This document shows positions 52,901 through 61,883 of a DNA stretch of 64,000 nucleotides, one piece after another. A model generated the notes under the pieces. That model was given only the letters and a program-made list of their open reading frames with translations, was not told the origin of the DNA and searched no databases. Made by a program: the position numbers and the translations under genes. Each line of letters starts with the position of its first letter. The stretch's first letter is position 1. The stretch comes from Halovenus aranensis (lineage in GTDB: Archaea; Halobacteriota; Halobacteria; Halobacteriales; Haloarculaceae): NCBI RefSeq assembly GCF_900100385.1, contig NZ_FNFC01000003.1, forward strand, positions 124,001 to 188,000, in the 5' to 3' direction.

Positions 52901-53344
52901 TTACCCGCGCAGTCGCGGCCCGAGGACTGTCGCGCCGACGACGTTACCAACTCCACAGACGAGACTCCAGAAAACAACCGCACCGACGACCAACAGTGGG
53001 CTCTCGACTGCTGTGAGCACCGGCCCACCGAAGGCAGCCAGTGCGAGAACGAAGACGACAATCGGCGTTGTGCTGGCAGCGAGTGCCGGCGCGGCAGCCA
53101 GCCCGTCCCTGACGCCAGTCCAGAGACCAACGACAAACAGCGGGACGACGTACATCACGACGAGTGCGATGACCTGTGTCACGACACTGTCGACGATGAG
53201 CCCGTCCCGAACGAACAACACACCTGCGACGGCGCCGAAACAGACTGCCATCGCGACTATCGTTGCGAGGGCCGGCAGCGCGCCAAACCGCAGCAGATAC
53301 TCCCTGTCGGTCTCTATCCCGGGTCGGTGCCAGCGCTCGAACAT
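52901..53344 (-). CDS. four-TM membrane protein, unknown
   Basis: 147 residues. A polar N-terminus (MFERWHRPGIETDREY) and four hydrophobic helices. I recognise no family. It converges on the sugar dehydrogenase with stops 2 bp apart. Probably a haloarchaeal orphan. Confidence 0.65.
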   Translation of the reverse strand: MFERWHRPGIETDREYLLRFGALPALATIVAMAVCFGAVAGVLFVRDGLIVDSVVTQVIALVVMYVVPLFVVGLWTGVRDGLAAAPALAASTTPIVVFVLALAAFGGPVLTAVESPLLVVGAVVFWSLVCGVGNVVGATVLGPRLRG

Positions 53345-53416
53345 GCCGAGATGGTTTGGGAGTTGCGCACTTTACTCTGCCGTCTCGGACAACAGACTAT
53401 CAACCGAGCGACCGGT

Positions 53417-54391
53417 TCACTCGTGGCCACTCACCGGGACGGGCTCATACGGAGCCTCAAGCCACTCGATGTCGCTGTCCGACAGCGAGATGTCGAGCGC
53501 GGCGACGGCCTCTTCGAGGTGTTCGATGCTGGTCGTCCCGACGATTGGCGCGTCGACCCACTCCTTGTGCAGCAGCCACGACAGCGCAATCTGTGCCATC
53601 GTCGCGTCTTTCTCGTCGGCGAGTTCCTGGACGCGCTCGTTGACTTCGCGGCCGTTCCCCTCGAAGTAGGGGTGTTCTCTGGCGTAGGAATCTGACTGTC
53701 CGCGCGTCGTCGCGTCGAACGCCTCGTGTGGCCGCGTCAGATACCCGCGAGCGAGCGGGCTCCAGGGGATGACGCCAACTGTCTCCTTCTGACACAGCGG
53801 GAGCATCTCGCGTTCTTCCTCCCGATAGAGGAGGTTGTAGTGATTTTGCATCGTCGCGAATCGCTCCAGGTCGAACTGGTCGCTCGTGTGCAGTGCCACA
53901 GCAAACTGGTGTGCCCACATCGAACTCGTCCCGACAGAGCGGGCCTGTCCCCGACGGACGGCGTCGTCGAGCGCGCGCAGCGTCTCCTCGATTGGCGTCT
54001 GCTCGTCCCATCGGTGGGTCTGATAGAGGTCGACGGTCTCCATGTCGAGCCTGTCGAGGCTCGCGTCGAGTTCCTGCTCGATTGCTTTCCGGGAGAGTCC
54101 ACCGGAGTGTAGATTGTCGTCGTCCATCTGGAAGTAGCATTTCGTCGCGACGACGGCTTTCTCGCGGTGACCCGCAAGTGCCTCCCCGAGCACCCGCTCT
54201 GACTCGCCGTTCGAGTACATGTTGGCGGTATCGAAGAAGTTGATGCCGAGGTCGAGTGCCCGTTCGATGATGGGATAGCTCTCCTCCGGGTCGAGCACCC
54301 AGTCGCGCCACTCTGAGGTGCCAAAGCTCATACAGCCCAGGCAGATGCGGCTGACTTCCATGCCCGTCCCGCCGAGTGTCGTGTACTCCAT
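53417..54391 (-). CDS. aldo/keto reductase
   Basis: 324 residues, a TIM barrel. Catalytic tetrad: D and Y in FFDTANMYSNGESE, K in AVVATKC, H in YQTHRWD. The C-terminal MAQIALSWLL and LEEAVAAL helices bind NADPH. It reduces aldehydes or ketones; in haloarchaea often annotated as oxidoreductase of Tas/YccK type. ATG 54391. Confidence 0.95.
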   Translation of the reverse strand: MEYTTLGGTGMEVSRICLGCMSFGTSEWRDWVLDPEESYPIIERALDLGINFFDTANMYSNGESERVLGEALAGHREKAVVATKCYFQMDDDNLHSGGLSRKAIEQELDASLDRLDMETVDLYQTHRWDEQTPIEETLRALDDAVRRGQARSVGTSSMWAHQFAVALHTSDQFDLERFATMQNHYNLLYREEEREMLPLCQKETVGVIPWSPLARGYLTRPHEAFDATTRGQSDSYAREHPYFEGNGREVNERVQELADEKDATMAQIALSWLLHKEWVDAPIVGTTSIEHLEEAVAALDISLSDSDIEWLEAPYEPVPVSGHE

Positions 54392-54478
54392 GGCCGACTA
54401 CTCGACCGCAACGCCCCAAAAAGTTGCCCGTGACTGCTCATCTACAGACTTTTATTTACAGTTGGCTAACACAGGGAT

Positions 54479-54676
54479 ATGACTGCTCTCTCGTTCGACG
54501 AGGACGGCGTCGACGTTGTCTATCAGGGGACGGACTTCCGACTGGAGAAAGCGCTCATCGAGGACGCCATCCAGAAAGAGTACCCCGACGTGACCGACCA
54601 CGAGGTACTCCAGATTATCGAGGAAGACCCCTCGCTCTCGGGTGAACCCAGACGAGTCGGTGACATCCTGCAGTGA
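54479..54676 (+). CDS. small haloarchaeal protein (DUF5800-like)
   Basis: 65 residues, acidic, no membrane segment: MTALSFDEDGVDVVYQG..., with the conserved-looking FRLEKALIEDAI and EEDPSLSGEPRRV. I recall this as a short haloarchaeal DUF (probably DUF5800) but cannot check. TATA-like TTTTATTTAC (54450-54459) is about 25 bp upstream of ATG, a leaderless start. Function unknown. Confidence 0.72.
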   Translation: MTALSFDEDGVDVVYQGTDFRLEKALIEDAIQKEYPDVTDHEVLQIIEEDPSLSGEPRRVGDILQ

Positions 54677-54679
54677 GTA

Positions 54680-55357
54680 TCAGCCGGCACCTGGCACCAC
54701 TTCGAAGACGGCCCAGAGATAGTAGCCTGAAACAGCCAGTAAGACCGCACCAGTCGCGCGGTTCACCTGACTGCTGTACCGGGCGAGTGTCGTCGTCACC
54801 TGCTGGCTGAACGGCTGTGAAAGCAGCGCAAAGGCCAACAGCGGCGCGCCGATGCCCAGGCCAAAGGAGAGAAATCCGAGCATGCTCTCGGCGTGTGTGT
54901 CGTACAGGACCGGCGTCCGGGCGAAAAACAGCGCAATCGTCGCCGGATTGCAGGGGATGACGATTGCACCGAAAAAGAACCCGTAGCTGAACGCCGAGGC
55001 GGTCGGATACCGGGATTGGGGCGGGTCGATGACGGGCAGTCGTGAGAATCGCTTCGGGTCGACCACCAACACGGCCCCGACCAACGCGAGCAGGCCGAAC
55101 GCGAGCGGAGAGACATCCTCGACAACCGTGTTGACAGACTCCGCCAACACGAAGGTGAAGACGACGCCGACGGCAGCCATGAAGGTGAGGACACCAGCTA
55201 CCACGAGCAATCCGAGGACGGCAACAGAGCGATTCCCCTCGTCGCCGGTGCTGGCGAGATACGCGATAAAGGCCGGATAGAGCGGAATCACACAGGCGGC
55301 AGTCAGCGGCGTCGCGACACCGAGCGCGAAGTGTTCGACCAGTCCCGAGAGCGTCAT
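54680..55357 (-). CDS. CcdA-type cytochrome c biogenesis / thiol transport membrane protein
   Basis: 225 residues, six helices. The redox Cys sits in VATPLTAACVIPLYPAF and the partner Cys in IVIPCNPATIAL, as in CcdA, which moves reducing equivalents across the membrane to thioredoxin-like partners. The 4-bp overlap with the TlpA gene marks the partner. Confidence 0.93.
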   Translation of the reverse strand: MTLSGLVEHFALGVATPLTAACVIPLYPAFIAYLASTGDEGNRSVAVLGLLVVAGVLTFMAAVGVVFTFVLAESVNTVVEDVSPLAFGLLALVGAVLVVDPKRFSRLPVIDPPQSRYPTASAFSYGFFFGAIVIPCNPATIALFFARTPVLYDTHAESMLGFLSFGLGIGAPLLAFALLSQPFSQQVTTTLARYSSQVNRATGAVLLAVSGYYLWAVFEVVPGAG

Positions 55358-55923
55358 CGACAGTTCTCGTCCAGCGCGGACTCGATTTCGCTCGCCGAGA
55401 CGCCCTTGTCGAGTTCGGTCGTCGAGCCGTCGGGACAGATCAGGATGACCGGCGACTGCGGCGCAACGGCGACCCGCTGGCCGAACTGGTCGACGAGGCC
55501 GCGAGTCATCTCTGCGGGGGCGACGGCAAACCGCCAGCCGAAGCCGTTCTCCTCGGCGTGACTCCGCAGGTCGTCGGGGTCGTCGTTCTCATCGATAGTG
55601 ACATCGACGAACGTCACCTCGTCGCCGTTTCTGTCGTAGGCGTCGGCGAGCGAGCCCTGCTGTCGTCGACAGGTCGAACACCACGTCGCGAACGTGTGTA
55701 AGACGACGGGCTGGTCGACTTCCGCAATCGAGAACTCCTCGTCTGTCGTCGCGTCGGTCAGCGTCACTGACTGCCACTCTGCTGGCGTGTCACTCCCGTC
55801 ACCGCCGTTCGTGTCTGCACCGTCGCTATCGCTGCCGTCGCTGCCGCCACCGATACAGCCGGCCAGCGCGGCGGTTGCACCCGCGGCCAGCAGAACGCGT
55901 CGCCGAGTCCGTTTCTCAGTCAT
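55354..55923 (-). CDS. TlpA-like thioredoxin-fold Tat lipoprotein
   Basis: 189 residues. Signal with TRRRVLLAAGATAALAGC (Tat and lipobox), a Gly/Asp-rich spacer, then a thioredoxin fold with WCSTC (CxxC) near residue 84 and the cis-Pro segment VAPQSPVILI. It reduces disulfides outside the membrane, taking electrons from CcdA. The TATA-like TTTAGAGA (about 55944-55951, minus strand) is about 25 bp upstream. Confidence 0.93.
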   Translation of the reverse strand: MTEKRTRRRVLLAAGATAALAGCIGGGSDGSDSDGADTNGGDGSDTPAEWQSVTLTDATTDEEFSIAEVDQPVVLHTFATWCSTCRRQQGSLADAYDRNGDEVTFVDVTIDENDDPDDLRSHAEENGFGWRFAVAPAEMTRGLVDQFGQRVAVAPQSPVILICPDGSTTELDKGVSASEIESALDENCR

Positions 55924-55978
55924 TGGTCTCAGTTAGACCGGCATCTCTAAACCAGCGGTGGGGCTGTGTATCACCGAT

Positions 55979-55998
55979 GCACAGGCGATAGCCTGTGC
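55979..55998. promoter_or_regulatory. perfect 8-bp hairpin midway between the divergent tlpA and mutS promoters
   Basis: GCACAGGC-GATA-GCCTGTGC is a perfect 8-bp inverted repeat with a 4-nt centre. It lies 40-48 bp from the TATA centres of both leaderless genes, so it is placed like a shared operator rather than a terminator. Confidence 0.5.
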
Positions 55999-56033
55999 CA
56001 GAGGGCCGCCGCCCGGAGCACCGACCCGTGACG

Positions 56034-56040
56034 TTTTAAT
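56034..56040 (+). promoter_or_regulatory. mutS TATA box
   Basis: TTTTAAT centred about 27 bp before ATG 56064, consistent with a leaderless transcript. Confidence 0.6.
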
Positions 56041-56063
56041 CGGAGACGCACACAGGGTGGGAC

Positions 56064-58730
56064 ATGACTACAGCCGGTGGCATCGTCGGCGAGTTTTTCG
56101 ATTTGAAGCGCGAGACAGACGCCGACCTGCTGGCGATGCAGTGCGGTGACTTCTACGAGTTCTTCGACGAGGATGCCGAGACCGTCGCTTCTGAGTTGGA
56201 CTTGAAAGTCTCACAGAAGTCCTCACACGGGTCCTCGTACCCGATGGCTGGCGTTCCGGTCGACGACCTCACGCCGTATCTGACTGCACTCGTCGAGCGC
56301 GGGTATCGCGTCGCCGTCGCAGACCAGTACGAGACAGACGACGGCCATGCCCGCGAGATTACGCGCGTCGTGACGCCCGGAACACTCATCGAGACGAGCG
56401 ATGCCGACGCGCAGTATCTCGGTGCAATCGTCACTGACGACGAGGACTACGGCGTCGCCTTCGCCGACGTGACGACCGGCCAGTTTCACGTGACACAGTG
56501 TGAGGGTGACGGCGCAACCGACGAACTTCTGACGGAACTGTACCGGTTTGACCCGGTCGAACTCCTGCCCGGTCCGACGCTTCGCACCGACGACGGCCTG
56601 CTCGCAGACCTCCGCGAGCGGACAGACGCGACGCTCACGCTCCATGCGACCGACGCGTTTGCCCCCGGCCGGGCACGCCACCGCGTCCGTGACCACTTCG
56701 GCGAGGAGACACTCGACAGCGTCGGCGTCGTCGACGACGAACTCGGAGTCCAGGCCGCCGGCGCAGTCCTGTCCTACGTCGAGGACAGCGGCGCGGGCGT
56801 GCTGGCGTCGGTGACCCGATTGCAGGCACACGGCGCTGGCGACCACGTCGAACTCGACGCGACGACACAGCGTAATCTCGAACTGACAGAGACGATGCAG
56901 GGTGACCGAGACGGGAGCTTGCTCGATACCATCGACCACACCGTGACGAGCGCAGGCCGGCGCTTGCTCGCGGAGTGGCTGCGTCGGCCCCGGCAGTCCC
57001 GTGGTGAGTTGCGACACCGGCAATCTGCCGTCGCGGCACTTGCTGAAGCGGCGATGGCCCGTGAGCAGATACAGGAGATACTCGACGGCGCGTACGACCT
57101 AGAGCGGCTGGCCTCGCGGGCGGCCTCTGGCAGTGCGAACGCCAGGGACGTGCGTGCCGCCGCCGAGACGCTGGCATTGTTGCCGGAACTGGTCGCTGTC
57201 GTCGAGGAGACCGATCGACTCGCCGACTCCGCGCTCCCGGAGGCGCTCTCGCGGCCAGACCGCGAGGCTGCCCGGGCGCTCGCCGAGGAACTCGACGCCG
57301 CTATCGTCGAGGACCCGCCCGGGACTATCACGCAGGGCGGTATCATCAGCGAGGGGTACGACGATGAACTCGACGACATCGTCACACGCCACGAGGAGGC
57401 ACTATCTTGGATAGAGACACTTCCCGACCGTGAGAAGCGCAAACACGACATCACGCATCTCTCGGTCGACCGCAACAAGACAGACGGCTACTACATCCAG
57501 GTGGGGAACAGCGAAGTCGAGAACGTCCCCCCCGAGTACGAGCAGATAAAGTCCCTCAAAAACAGCGAGCGGTTCACCATTCCAGAACTCAACGAGCGCG
57601 AGCGAGAGATTCTCCGGCTGGAGGAACAGCGCCACGGCCTCGAACGCGACCTGTTCGAGGAGTTGCGCGACCGCGTCGCCCGGCGCGCCGAGACACTCCA
57701 GGCTGTCGGTCGTGCGCTCGCGGAGGTCGACGTGTTCACCAGCCTGGCGACACACGCCGTCCGGAACCACTGGAGTCGGCCCGAACTGTACGACGACAAC
57801 AGACTCGACATCGAGAGCGGTCGCCATCCCGTAGTCGAACAGACGACCGAGTTCGTCCCCAACGACGTACGGATGGACGACGACCGTCGCTTTCTCGTCG
57901 TCACCGGACCCAATATGAGCGGGAAATCGACCTACATGCGCCAGGCCGCCCTCATCACTTTGCTGGCACAGGTCGGGAGCTTCGTGCCGGCCCGGCGCGC
58001 CGAAATCGGGCTGGTCGACGGCATCTACACCCGAGTCGGGGCGCTCGACGAGCTCGCACAGGGGCGCTCGACGTTCATGGTCGAGATGCAAGAGCTGTCG
58101 AACATTCTCCACTCCGCGACCGAAGACTCGCTGGTCATCCTCGACGAGGTGGGCCGTGGCACCGCAACATACGACGGTATCTCTATCGCCTGGGCGGCGA
58201 CCGAATACCTCCACAACACTGTTCGGGCGAAAACACTGTTTGCGACGCATTACCACGAACTAACCTCTCTCTCGGAGCATCTCAGCCGCGTCGAAAACGT
58301 CCACGTCGCAGTCGACGGCGAGCCAAGTGGTGACTCAGAGGACGTGACGTTCCTTCGGACCGTCAGGGACGGTCCGACCGACCGGAGTTACGGCGTCCAC
58401 GTCGCGGACCTCGCTGGGGTGCCTGAGCCGGTCGTCGACCGCTCGCGGGAGGTACTCGCGAAACTCCGAGATGAGAAAGCCATCGAAGCCAGAGGCGGAG
58501 ACACCGAACCGGTCCAGACGGTGTTCGACCTGGAATCGGGCCAGTTCCGTCAGGAGGGCGACGACGGCCGACACGAAGCCAACACCCATGACGAGCCCGC
58601 GGAGCCAACCGTCAGCGAAACCGAAAAGCAGGTCCTCGATGCCGTTCGGGAACTCGACGTGACCGAGACGCCACCAATCGAAGCCGTCCAACAGCTCAAA
58701 GAGTGGCAGCGTGAACTCGACGGGAGCTAG
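56064..58730 (+). CDS. mutS: DNA mismatch repair ATPase MutS
   Basis: 888 residues, MutS1 type. The mismatch-reading F-x-E motif is in MQCGDFYEFFDE (near residue 32). Connector and lever domains follow, then the ATPase with Walker A GPNMSGKS (615-622), Walker B VILDEVGRGTATYDG, and the ATHYHEL segment. The last 70 residues, after a Gly/Glu-rich linker, resemble the C-terminal helix-turn-helix dimerisation tail. Its mutL partner is not in the window. Haloarchaeal mutS genes are often dispensable for mutation rate, so its use is unclear. Confidence 0.96.
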   Translation: MTTAGGIVGEFFDLKRETDADLLAMQCGDFYEFFDEDAETVASELDLKVSQKSSHGSSYPMAGVPVDDLTPYLTALVERGYRVAVADQYETDDGHAREITRVVTPGTLIETSDADAQYLGAIVTDDEDYGVAFADVTTGQFHVTQCEGDGATDELLTELYRFDPVELLPGPTLRTDDGLLADLRERTDATLTLHATDAFAPGRARHRVRDHFGEETLDSVGVVDDELGVQAAGAVLSYVEDSGAGVLASVTRLQAHGAGDHVELDATTQRNLELTETMQGDRDGSLLDTIDHTVTSAGRRLLAEWLRRPRQSRGELRHRQSAVAALAEAAMAREQIQEILDGAYDLERLASRAASGSANARDVRAAAETLALLPELVAVVEETDRLADSALPEALSRPDREAARALAEELDAAIVEDPPGTITQGGIISEGYDDELDDIVTRHEEALSWIETLPDREKRKHDITHLSVDRNKTDGYYIQVGNSEVENVPPEYEQIKSLKNSERFTIPELNEREREILRLEEQRHGLERDLFEELRDRVARRAETLQAVGRALAEVDVFTSLATHAVRNHWSRPELYDDNRLDIESGRHPVVEQTTEFVPNDVRMDDDRRFLVVTGPNMSGKSTYMRQAALITLLAQVGSFVPARRAEIGLVDGIYTRVGALDELAQGRSTFMVEMQELSNILHSATEDSLVILDEVGRGTATYDGISIAWAATEYLHNTVRAKTLFATHYHELTSLSEHLSRVENVHVAVDGEPSGDSEDVTFLRTVRDGPTDRSYGVHVADLAGVPEPVVDRSREVLAKLRDEKAIEARGGDTEPVQTVFDLESGQFRQEGDDGRHEANTHDEPAEPTVSETEKQVLDAVRELDVTETPPIEAVQQLKEWQRELDGS

Positions 58731-58732
58731 CG

Positions 58733-59161
58733 TCAGGGGTCGGCCGTCAGTTCGTAGGCGTACTCTGCGAACTGGTCTTCCTCGAAGACGAACACGCGGC
58801 CGTCGACGAATTCCTCGTCGACGTCGATTTCGTACCGCAGGTCGTTTCGCGTCGCCTCGACGCCGGCGAACAGCGTCCGTGTCTCTCCCTTGTCGAGAAT
58901 CACGCGACCGACGCCGGACGTTTCGAGGATGTCTCCCTCCGTCGTCCGCTCGTCGACGTAGAACAACACGCCGCTGGTCTCGGACTCGTCGGTCACGAGG
59001 ACGTGGGTATCCTTTCCGGGTGCCGTCGTGTGTGGCGTCGGCTCGGGGTCGGGGACACCGTGATAGAACACTTCCCGGTCGTCGAGGTACTCGACGACGA
59101 CGCCACCGTCGACCAGCCGAACCGGAAGCGTCGCCGGCGCAACCTCGGAAAACGTGGTCAT
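58733..59161 (-). CDS. haloarchaeal protein of unknown function
   Basis: 142 residues, acidic, predicted beta-rich and soluble (VDGGVVVEYLDDREVFYHGVP; DKGETRTLFAG; RVFVFEEDQFAEYAYELT). A conserved-looking haloarchaeal DUF (perhaps DUF5796), with no catalytic residues that I can name. Convergent with mutS. Confidence 0.75.
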   Translation of the reverse strand: MTTFSEVAPATLPVRLVDGGVVVEYLDDREVFYHGVPDPEPTPHTTAPGKDTHVLVTDESETSGVLFYVDERTTEGDILETSGVGRVILDKGETRTLFAGVEATRNDLRYEIDVDEEFVDGRVFVFEEDQFAEYAYELTADP

Positions 59162-59218
59162 ACCACCGCCTAACGCGCTCGGAAATAAAACAACGTCCTT
59201 TCCACCGAGATGATACCC

Positions 59219-59518
59219 TCACTCGCCGGCAAGTTCCTCGTCAGTCGGGAAGAGGCTGTGTTTGACGAGCCAGTAGACGACGCCAGCACCGACGATGCCA
59301 GCACCAAAGGCGACCGGCTCCGGAAGGCCGGGAAACTGCTGGAGGCTGCCAACAGCGAGTGCAACGCCTGTGAGGGCCGCTGCGCCGACGCCGACGGCGT
59401 ACTGCTGTTGTCTGAGTTCCTGTGACTGTGGAGTCACCGCCGGTGTCTCCGGTTGGTCGTCCCGTGGCTCCGTGTCCTCGGAAGTGTCCTCGGCGCTCTG
59501 TCCGTCGCCAGCACTCAT
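59219..59518 (-). CDS. small two-TM protein with acidic N-terminus
   Basis: 99 residues: a disordered acidic N-terminus (about 1-35), then two helices (about 40-59 and 66-85) and a short tail. No family recognised. It sits 21 bp downstream-side of queC's stop on the same strand order (queC is beyond it), so it may be part of the SBDS-QueC read-through transcript. Confidence 0.65.
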   Translation of the reverse strand: MSAGDGQSAEDTSEDTEPRDDQPETPAVTPQSQELRQQQYAVGVGAAALTGVALAVGSLQQFPGLPEPVAFGAGIVGAGVVYWLVKHSLFPTDEELAGE

Positions 59519-59539
59519 TGCCGTTGGTATGCAACCGTG

Positions 59540-60244
59540 TCAGAAGTGCGTTTCGTCGCCGTCTGCGTACGACGGGCGCGTCTCGTAGGCAATCGGGTCG
59601 CGCTCGCCGAGGCGCTGGAACGCCTCCAGTCGGTACGCACAGGCCTCGCAGGTGCCACAGGCAGGTTTCTCACTCCGGTAACAGCACCAGGTCTGCTCAA
59701 ATGGAACGCCGAGGTCCAGCCCGCGTCTGGCGATATCCGTCTTCGAATCGTCGGCGAAGGGCGCGACAATCTCGACCGTTGTCTCGGGTTTGGTCCCCCT
59801 GTCGACGGCCGACTGAAACGCCTCGAAGAAGGCCGGTCGGCAGTCCGGATAGCCCGAGAAGTCCTCCGAGTGTGCGCCGATAAAGACGGCCGCACAGCCG
59901 CGAGCCTCGGCGGCCGAGACGGCCATCGAGAGCAGGTTCGCGTTCCGAAATGGGACATACGAGTCTGGCACCTCGTCGCTGTCGCGGTCGGCGTCTTGGA
60001 CTGCCACCTCGTCGTCGGTGAGACTCGAGGCCCCCAGGGTCGCGAGGTGGTCGGTCTCGACGTGGATGAACTCGGGAGCGTCGACTTCGTCGGCCAGCGA
60101 CTTCGCGCAGTCGAACTCGCTGTCGGCGGTCTCCTGGCCGTAGGAGGTGTGCAGGAAATGCGGCTCGTAGCCGCGGTCGATGGCCTCGTAGACGGTGGTC
60201 GCGCTGTCCATCCCGCCCGACACCAGCACGACCGCACCCGTCAT
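59540..60244 (-). CDS. queC: 7-cyano-7-deazaguanine synthase
   Basis: 234 residues. PP-loop SGGMDSAT at the N-terminus and the C-terminal zinc cysteines (WCCYRSEKPACGTCEAC). It makes preQ0 from CDG using ATP and ammonia; in archaea this feeds archaeosine in tRNA. It overlaps the SBDS gene start-to-stop by 4 bp, so the two are co-translated. Confidence 0.96.
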   Translation of the reverse strand: MTGAVVLVSGGMDSATTVYEAIDRGYEPHFLHTSYGQETADSEFDCAKSLADEVDAPEFIHVETDHLATLGASSLTDDEVAVQDADRDSDEVPDSYVPFRNANLLSMAVSAAEARGCAAVFIGAHSEDFSGYPDCRPAFFEAFQSAVDRGTKPETTVEIVAPFADDSKTDIARRGLDLGVPFEQTWCCYRSEKPACGTCEACAYRLEAFQRLGERDPIAYETRPSYADGDETHF

Positions 60245-60966
60245 CGGGTCTTGATGTCGTCTTTATCCTCGATAATCTGTGTCTCGGCCTCGCCGCTGGA
60301 GACCTCGTTGACGAGGTCGTAGAACTCGTTTTGCAGGCCGGCCGGGAACTCGATGACGCCGACCCACGAGCCGTCGGCCTGCCACTCCTCGTCTTCGAGT
60401 TCGCCGAACTCTCTAACTTGTGCCTGCCCGCTGCCGGCGTACTCGGGCGGTAGCTGGGTGGCAACGGTGACCGTCTCGAAGCGAATCGGGATGACCGGCC
60501 GCAGTTTGTCGAGCGCCTCGTCGACCTGGTTCTCGACCCGCTCCATCGGGTCGACCCGGAAGTCTGTCTCCTCCAGTGCCGACTCGATGCGCTCTGGCGG
60601 ATGGGGTGCGTTGTCCATCTGCGGGTTGACAGCGTTGCGTGCAATCTGGTTGATGAGGGCTTTGCGCTTTTGTTCTTGCATCTCGCGGCGCTGCTCGGCC
60701 GTTATCTGTATCTCGCCTTCTTTGATGACTTCCGGGATAATATCGAGTGGCTCGGTCGTGTCGAACACCTCTTCGAGCGCGTTCTCGGGTGGTCGGTCGC
60801 CGCTTGAGGCATCCTCGAAGACGTCCTCGGCCGCGATAACGTCTTCCAGGTCTTCTTCGAACTCGTCGCGCTTGATGTCGAGTGCTGCGTCGGGGTCGAC
60901 CAGTACCTCGAACCGCTGGCCGTGTGATTCGAGTCGCGCCGTAACTGCGTCGTCGAGTGAAATCAT
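60241..60966 (-). CDS. SBDS-family ribosome maturation protein
   Basis: 241 residues with the three SBDS domains: FYSH-like N-terminus (RFEVLVDPDAALDIKRDE), middle helical bundle (ITAEQRREMQEQKRKALINQI) and C-terminal ferredoxin-like domain (PVIPIRFETVTVATQLPP). Archaeal SBDS helps release the 50S anti-association factor aIF6. TATA-like TTTAAAT (60989-60995, minus strand) is about 26 bp upstream of ATG 60966, so SBDS-queC starts its own leaderless transcript. Confidence 0.95.
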   Translation of the reverse strand: MISLDDAVTARLESHGQRFEVLVDPDAALDIKRDEFEEDLEDVIAAEDVFEDASSGDRPPENALEEVFDTTEPLDIIPEVIKEGEIQITAEQRREMQEQKRKALINQIARNAVNPQMDNAPHPPERIESALEETDFRVDPMERVENQVDEALDKLRPVIPIRFETVTVATQLPPEYAGSGQAQVREFGELEDEEWQADGSWVGVIEFPAGLQNEFYDLVNEVSSGEAETQIIEDKDDIKTR

Positions 60967-60988
60967 GTTCGGATATTTTGGTGGGCTG

Positions 60989-60995
60989 TTTAAAT
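60989..60995 (-). promoter_or_regulatory. TATA box of the SBDS-queC transcript
   Basis: TTTAAAT, on the minus strand ATTTAAA, centred about 26 bp from ATG 60966. It implies a promoter inside the psmA-SBDS spacer (150 bp). Confidence 0.6.
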
Positions 60996-61116
60996 GTGTT
61001 TGTGAACGACTCTCCCGGATGGCTGTGACTGACCGGCAATCGCCACGGGCCGGAAAGCAGTTCGAGGCAGCATCCGCTGGTCGATTCTGAGAGAAGACAA
61101 AGGCCGCGGGTCGGCG

Positions 61117-61881
61117 TTACTCTTCGGTGTCTTCGTCGTCGCTGTCGTCGCTCGCCAGCAGGTCGAACGATTCGAGATACTCCGTTTTCTCGTCTTCGGT
61201 GAGCTGGTGGAACGTTTCGGTCTCGGCGCCGATTGTTGCCATGCCGATTCCTTCGGGGGTAAGCTCGCCGTCGTTGACAGAGGCGAGTGCGTCGAGCGCG
61301 AGCTCGATACCGCCGTCGAGGTCGGCATCCTCGTCGTAGTGGTCTTCGAGGTACTCGCGGATGTCGCCACGGTCGGAGCCAACCGCCAGAGCCTTCCACT
61401 CGTAGGGAGTACCCGAGGGGTCGGTCTCGTAGAGCTTTGGCTCGCCGTCCGCGATGCCCGCGATGATGAGTGCAACACCGAACGGGCGTGCACCGCCGAC
61501 CTGGGTGTACTGCTGGATGTAGTCGGTGACCTCCTTGGTCAGCGTCTCGACGGCAATCGGCTCGCCATAGCGCAGCTCGTTAATCTGGGTTCGGCGGCGA
61601 GCAAAGTCGATAAGCTGGCGGGCGTCGGCGACGTGGCCGGCGCTCGCGATGCCGATGTGGTCGTCGGCCTTGTGGATTTTCTCAACGCTGTCGCGTTCCA
61701 TCAGCGGCGAGCGGATGCGTTTGTCCACCGCCAGCACGACACCGTCGTTCGTTCGGACGCCGATACTTGCTGTGCCGCGCTTGACCGCTTCTCGCGCGTA
61801 CTCGACCTGATAGAGGCGACCGTCTGGGGAGAAGATGGTGATTCCCCTGTCGTACGCCTGCTGTTGGTTTTGACCCTGCAT
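61117..61881 (-). CDS. psmA: 20S proteasome alpha subunit
   Basis: 254 residues. The alpha-subunit signature YDRGITIFSPDGRLYQVEYAREAVKRGT is split here by strands but complete; no N-terminal catalytic Thr, as expected for alpha. The acidic C-terminal tail (DDSDDEDTEE) is typical of haloarchaea. It forms the outer rings with beta subunits elsewhere. Two bp after the Pop5 stop, so same transcript. Confidence 0.97.
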   Translation of the reverse strand: MQGQNQQQAYDRGITIFSPDGRLYQVEYAREAVKRGTASIGVRTNDGVVLAVDKRIRSPLMERDSVEKIHKADDHIGIASAGHVADARQLIDFARRRTQINELRYGEPIAVETLTKEVTDYIQQYTQVGGARPFGVALIIAGIADGEPKLYETDPSGTPYEWKALAVGSDRGDIREYLEDHYDEDADLDGGIELALDALASVNDGELTPEGIGMATIGAETETFHQLTEDEKTEYLESFDLLASDDSDDEDTEE

Positions 61882-61883
61882 AG

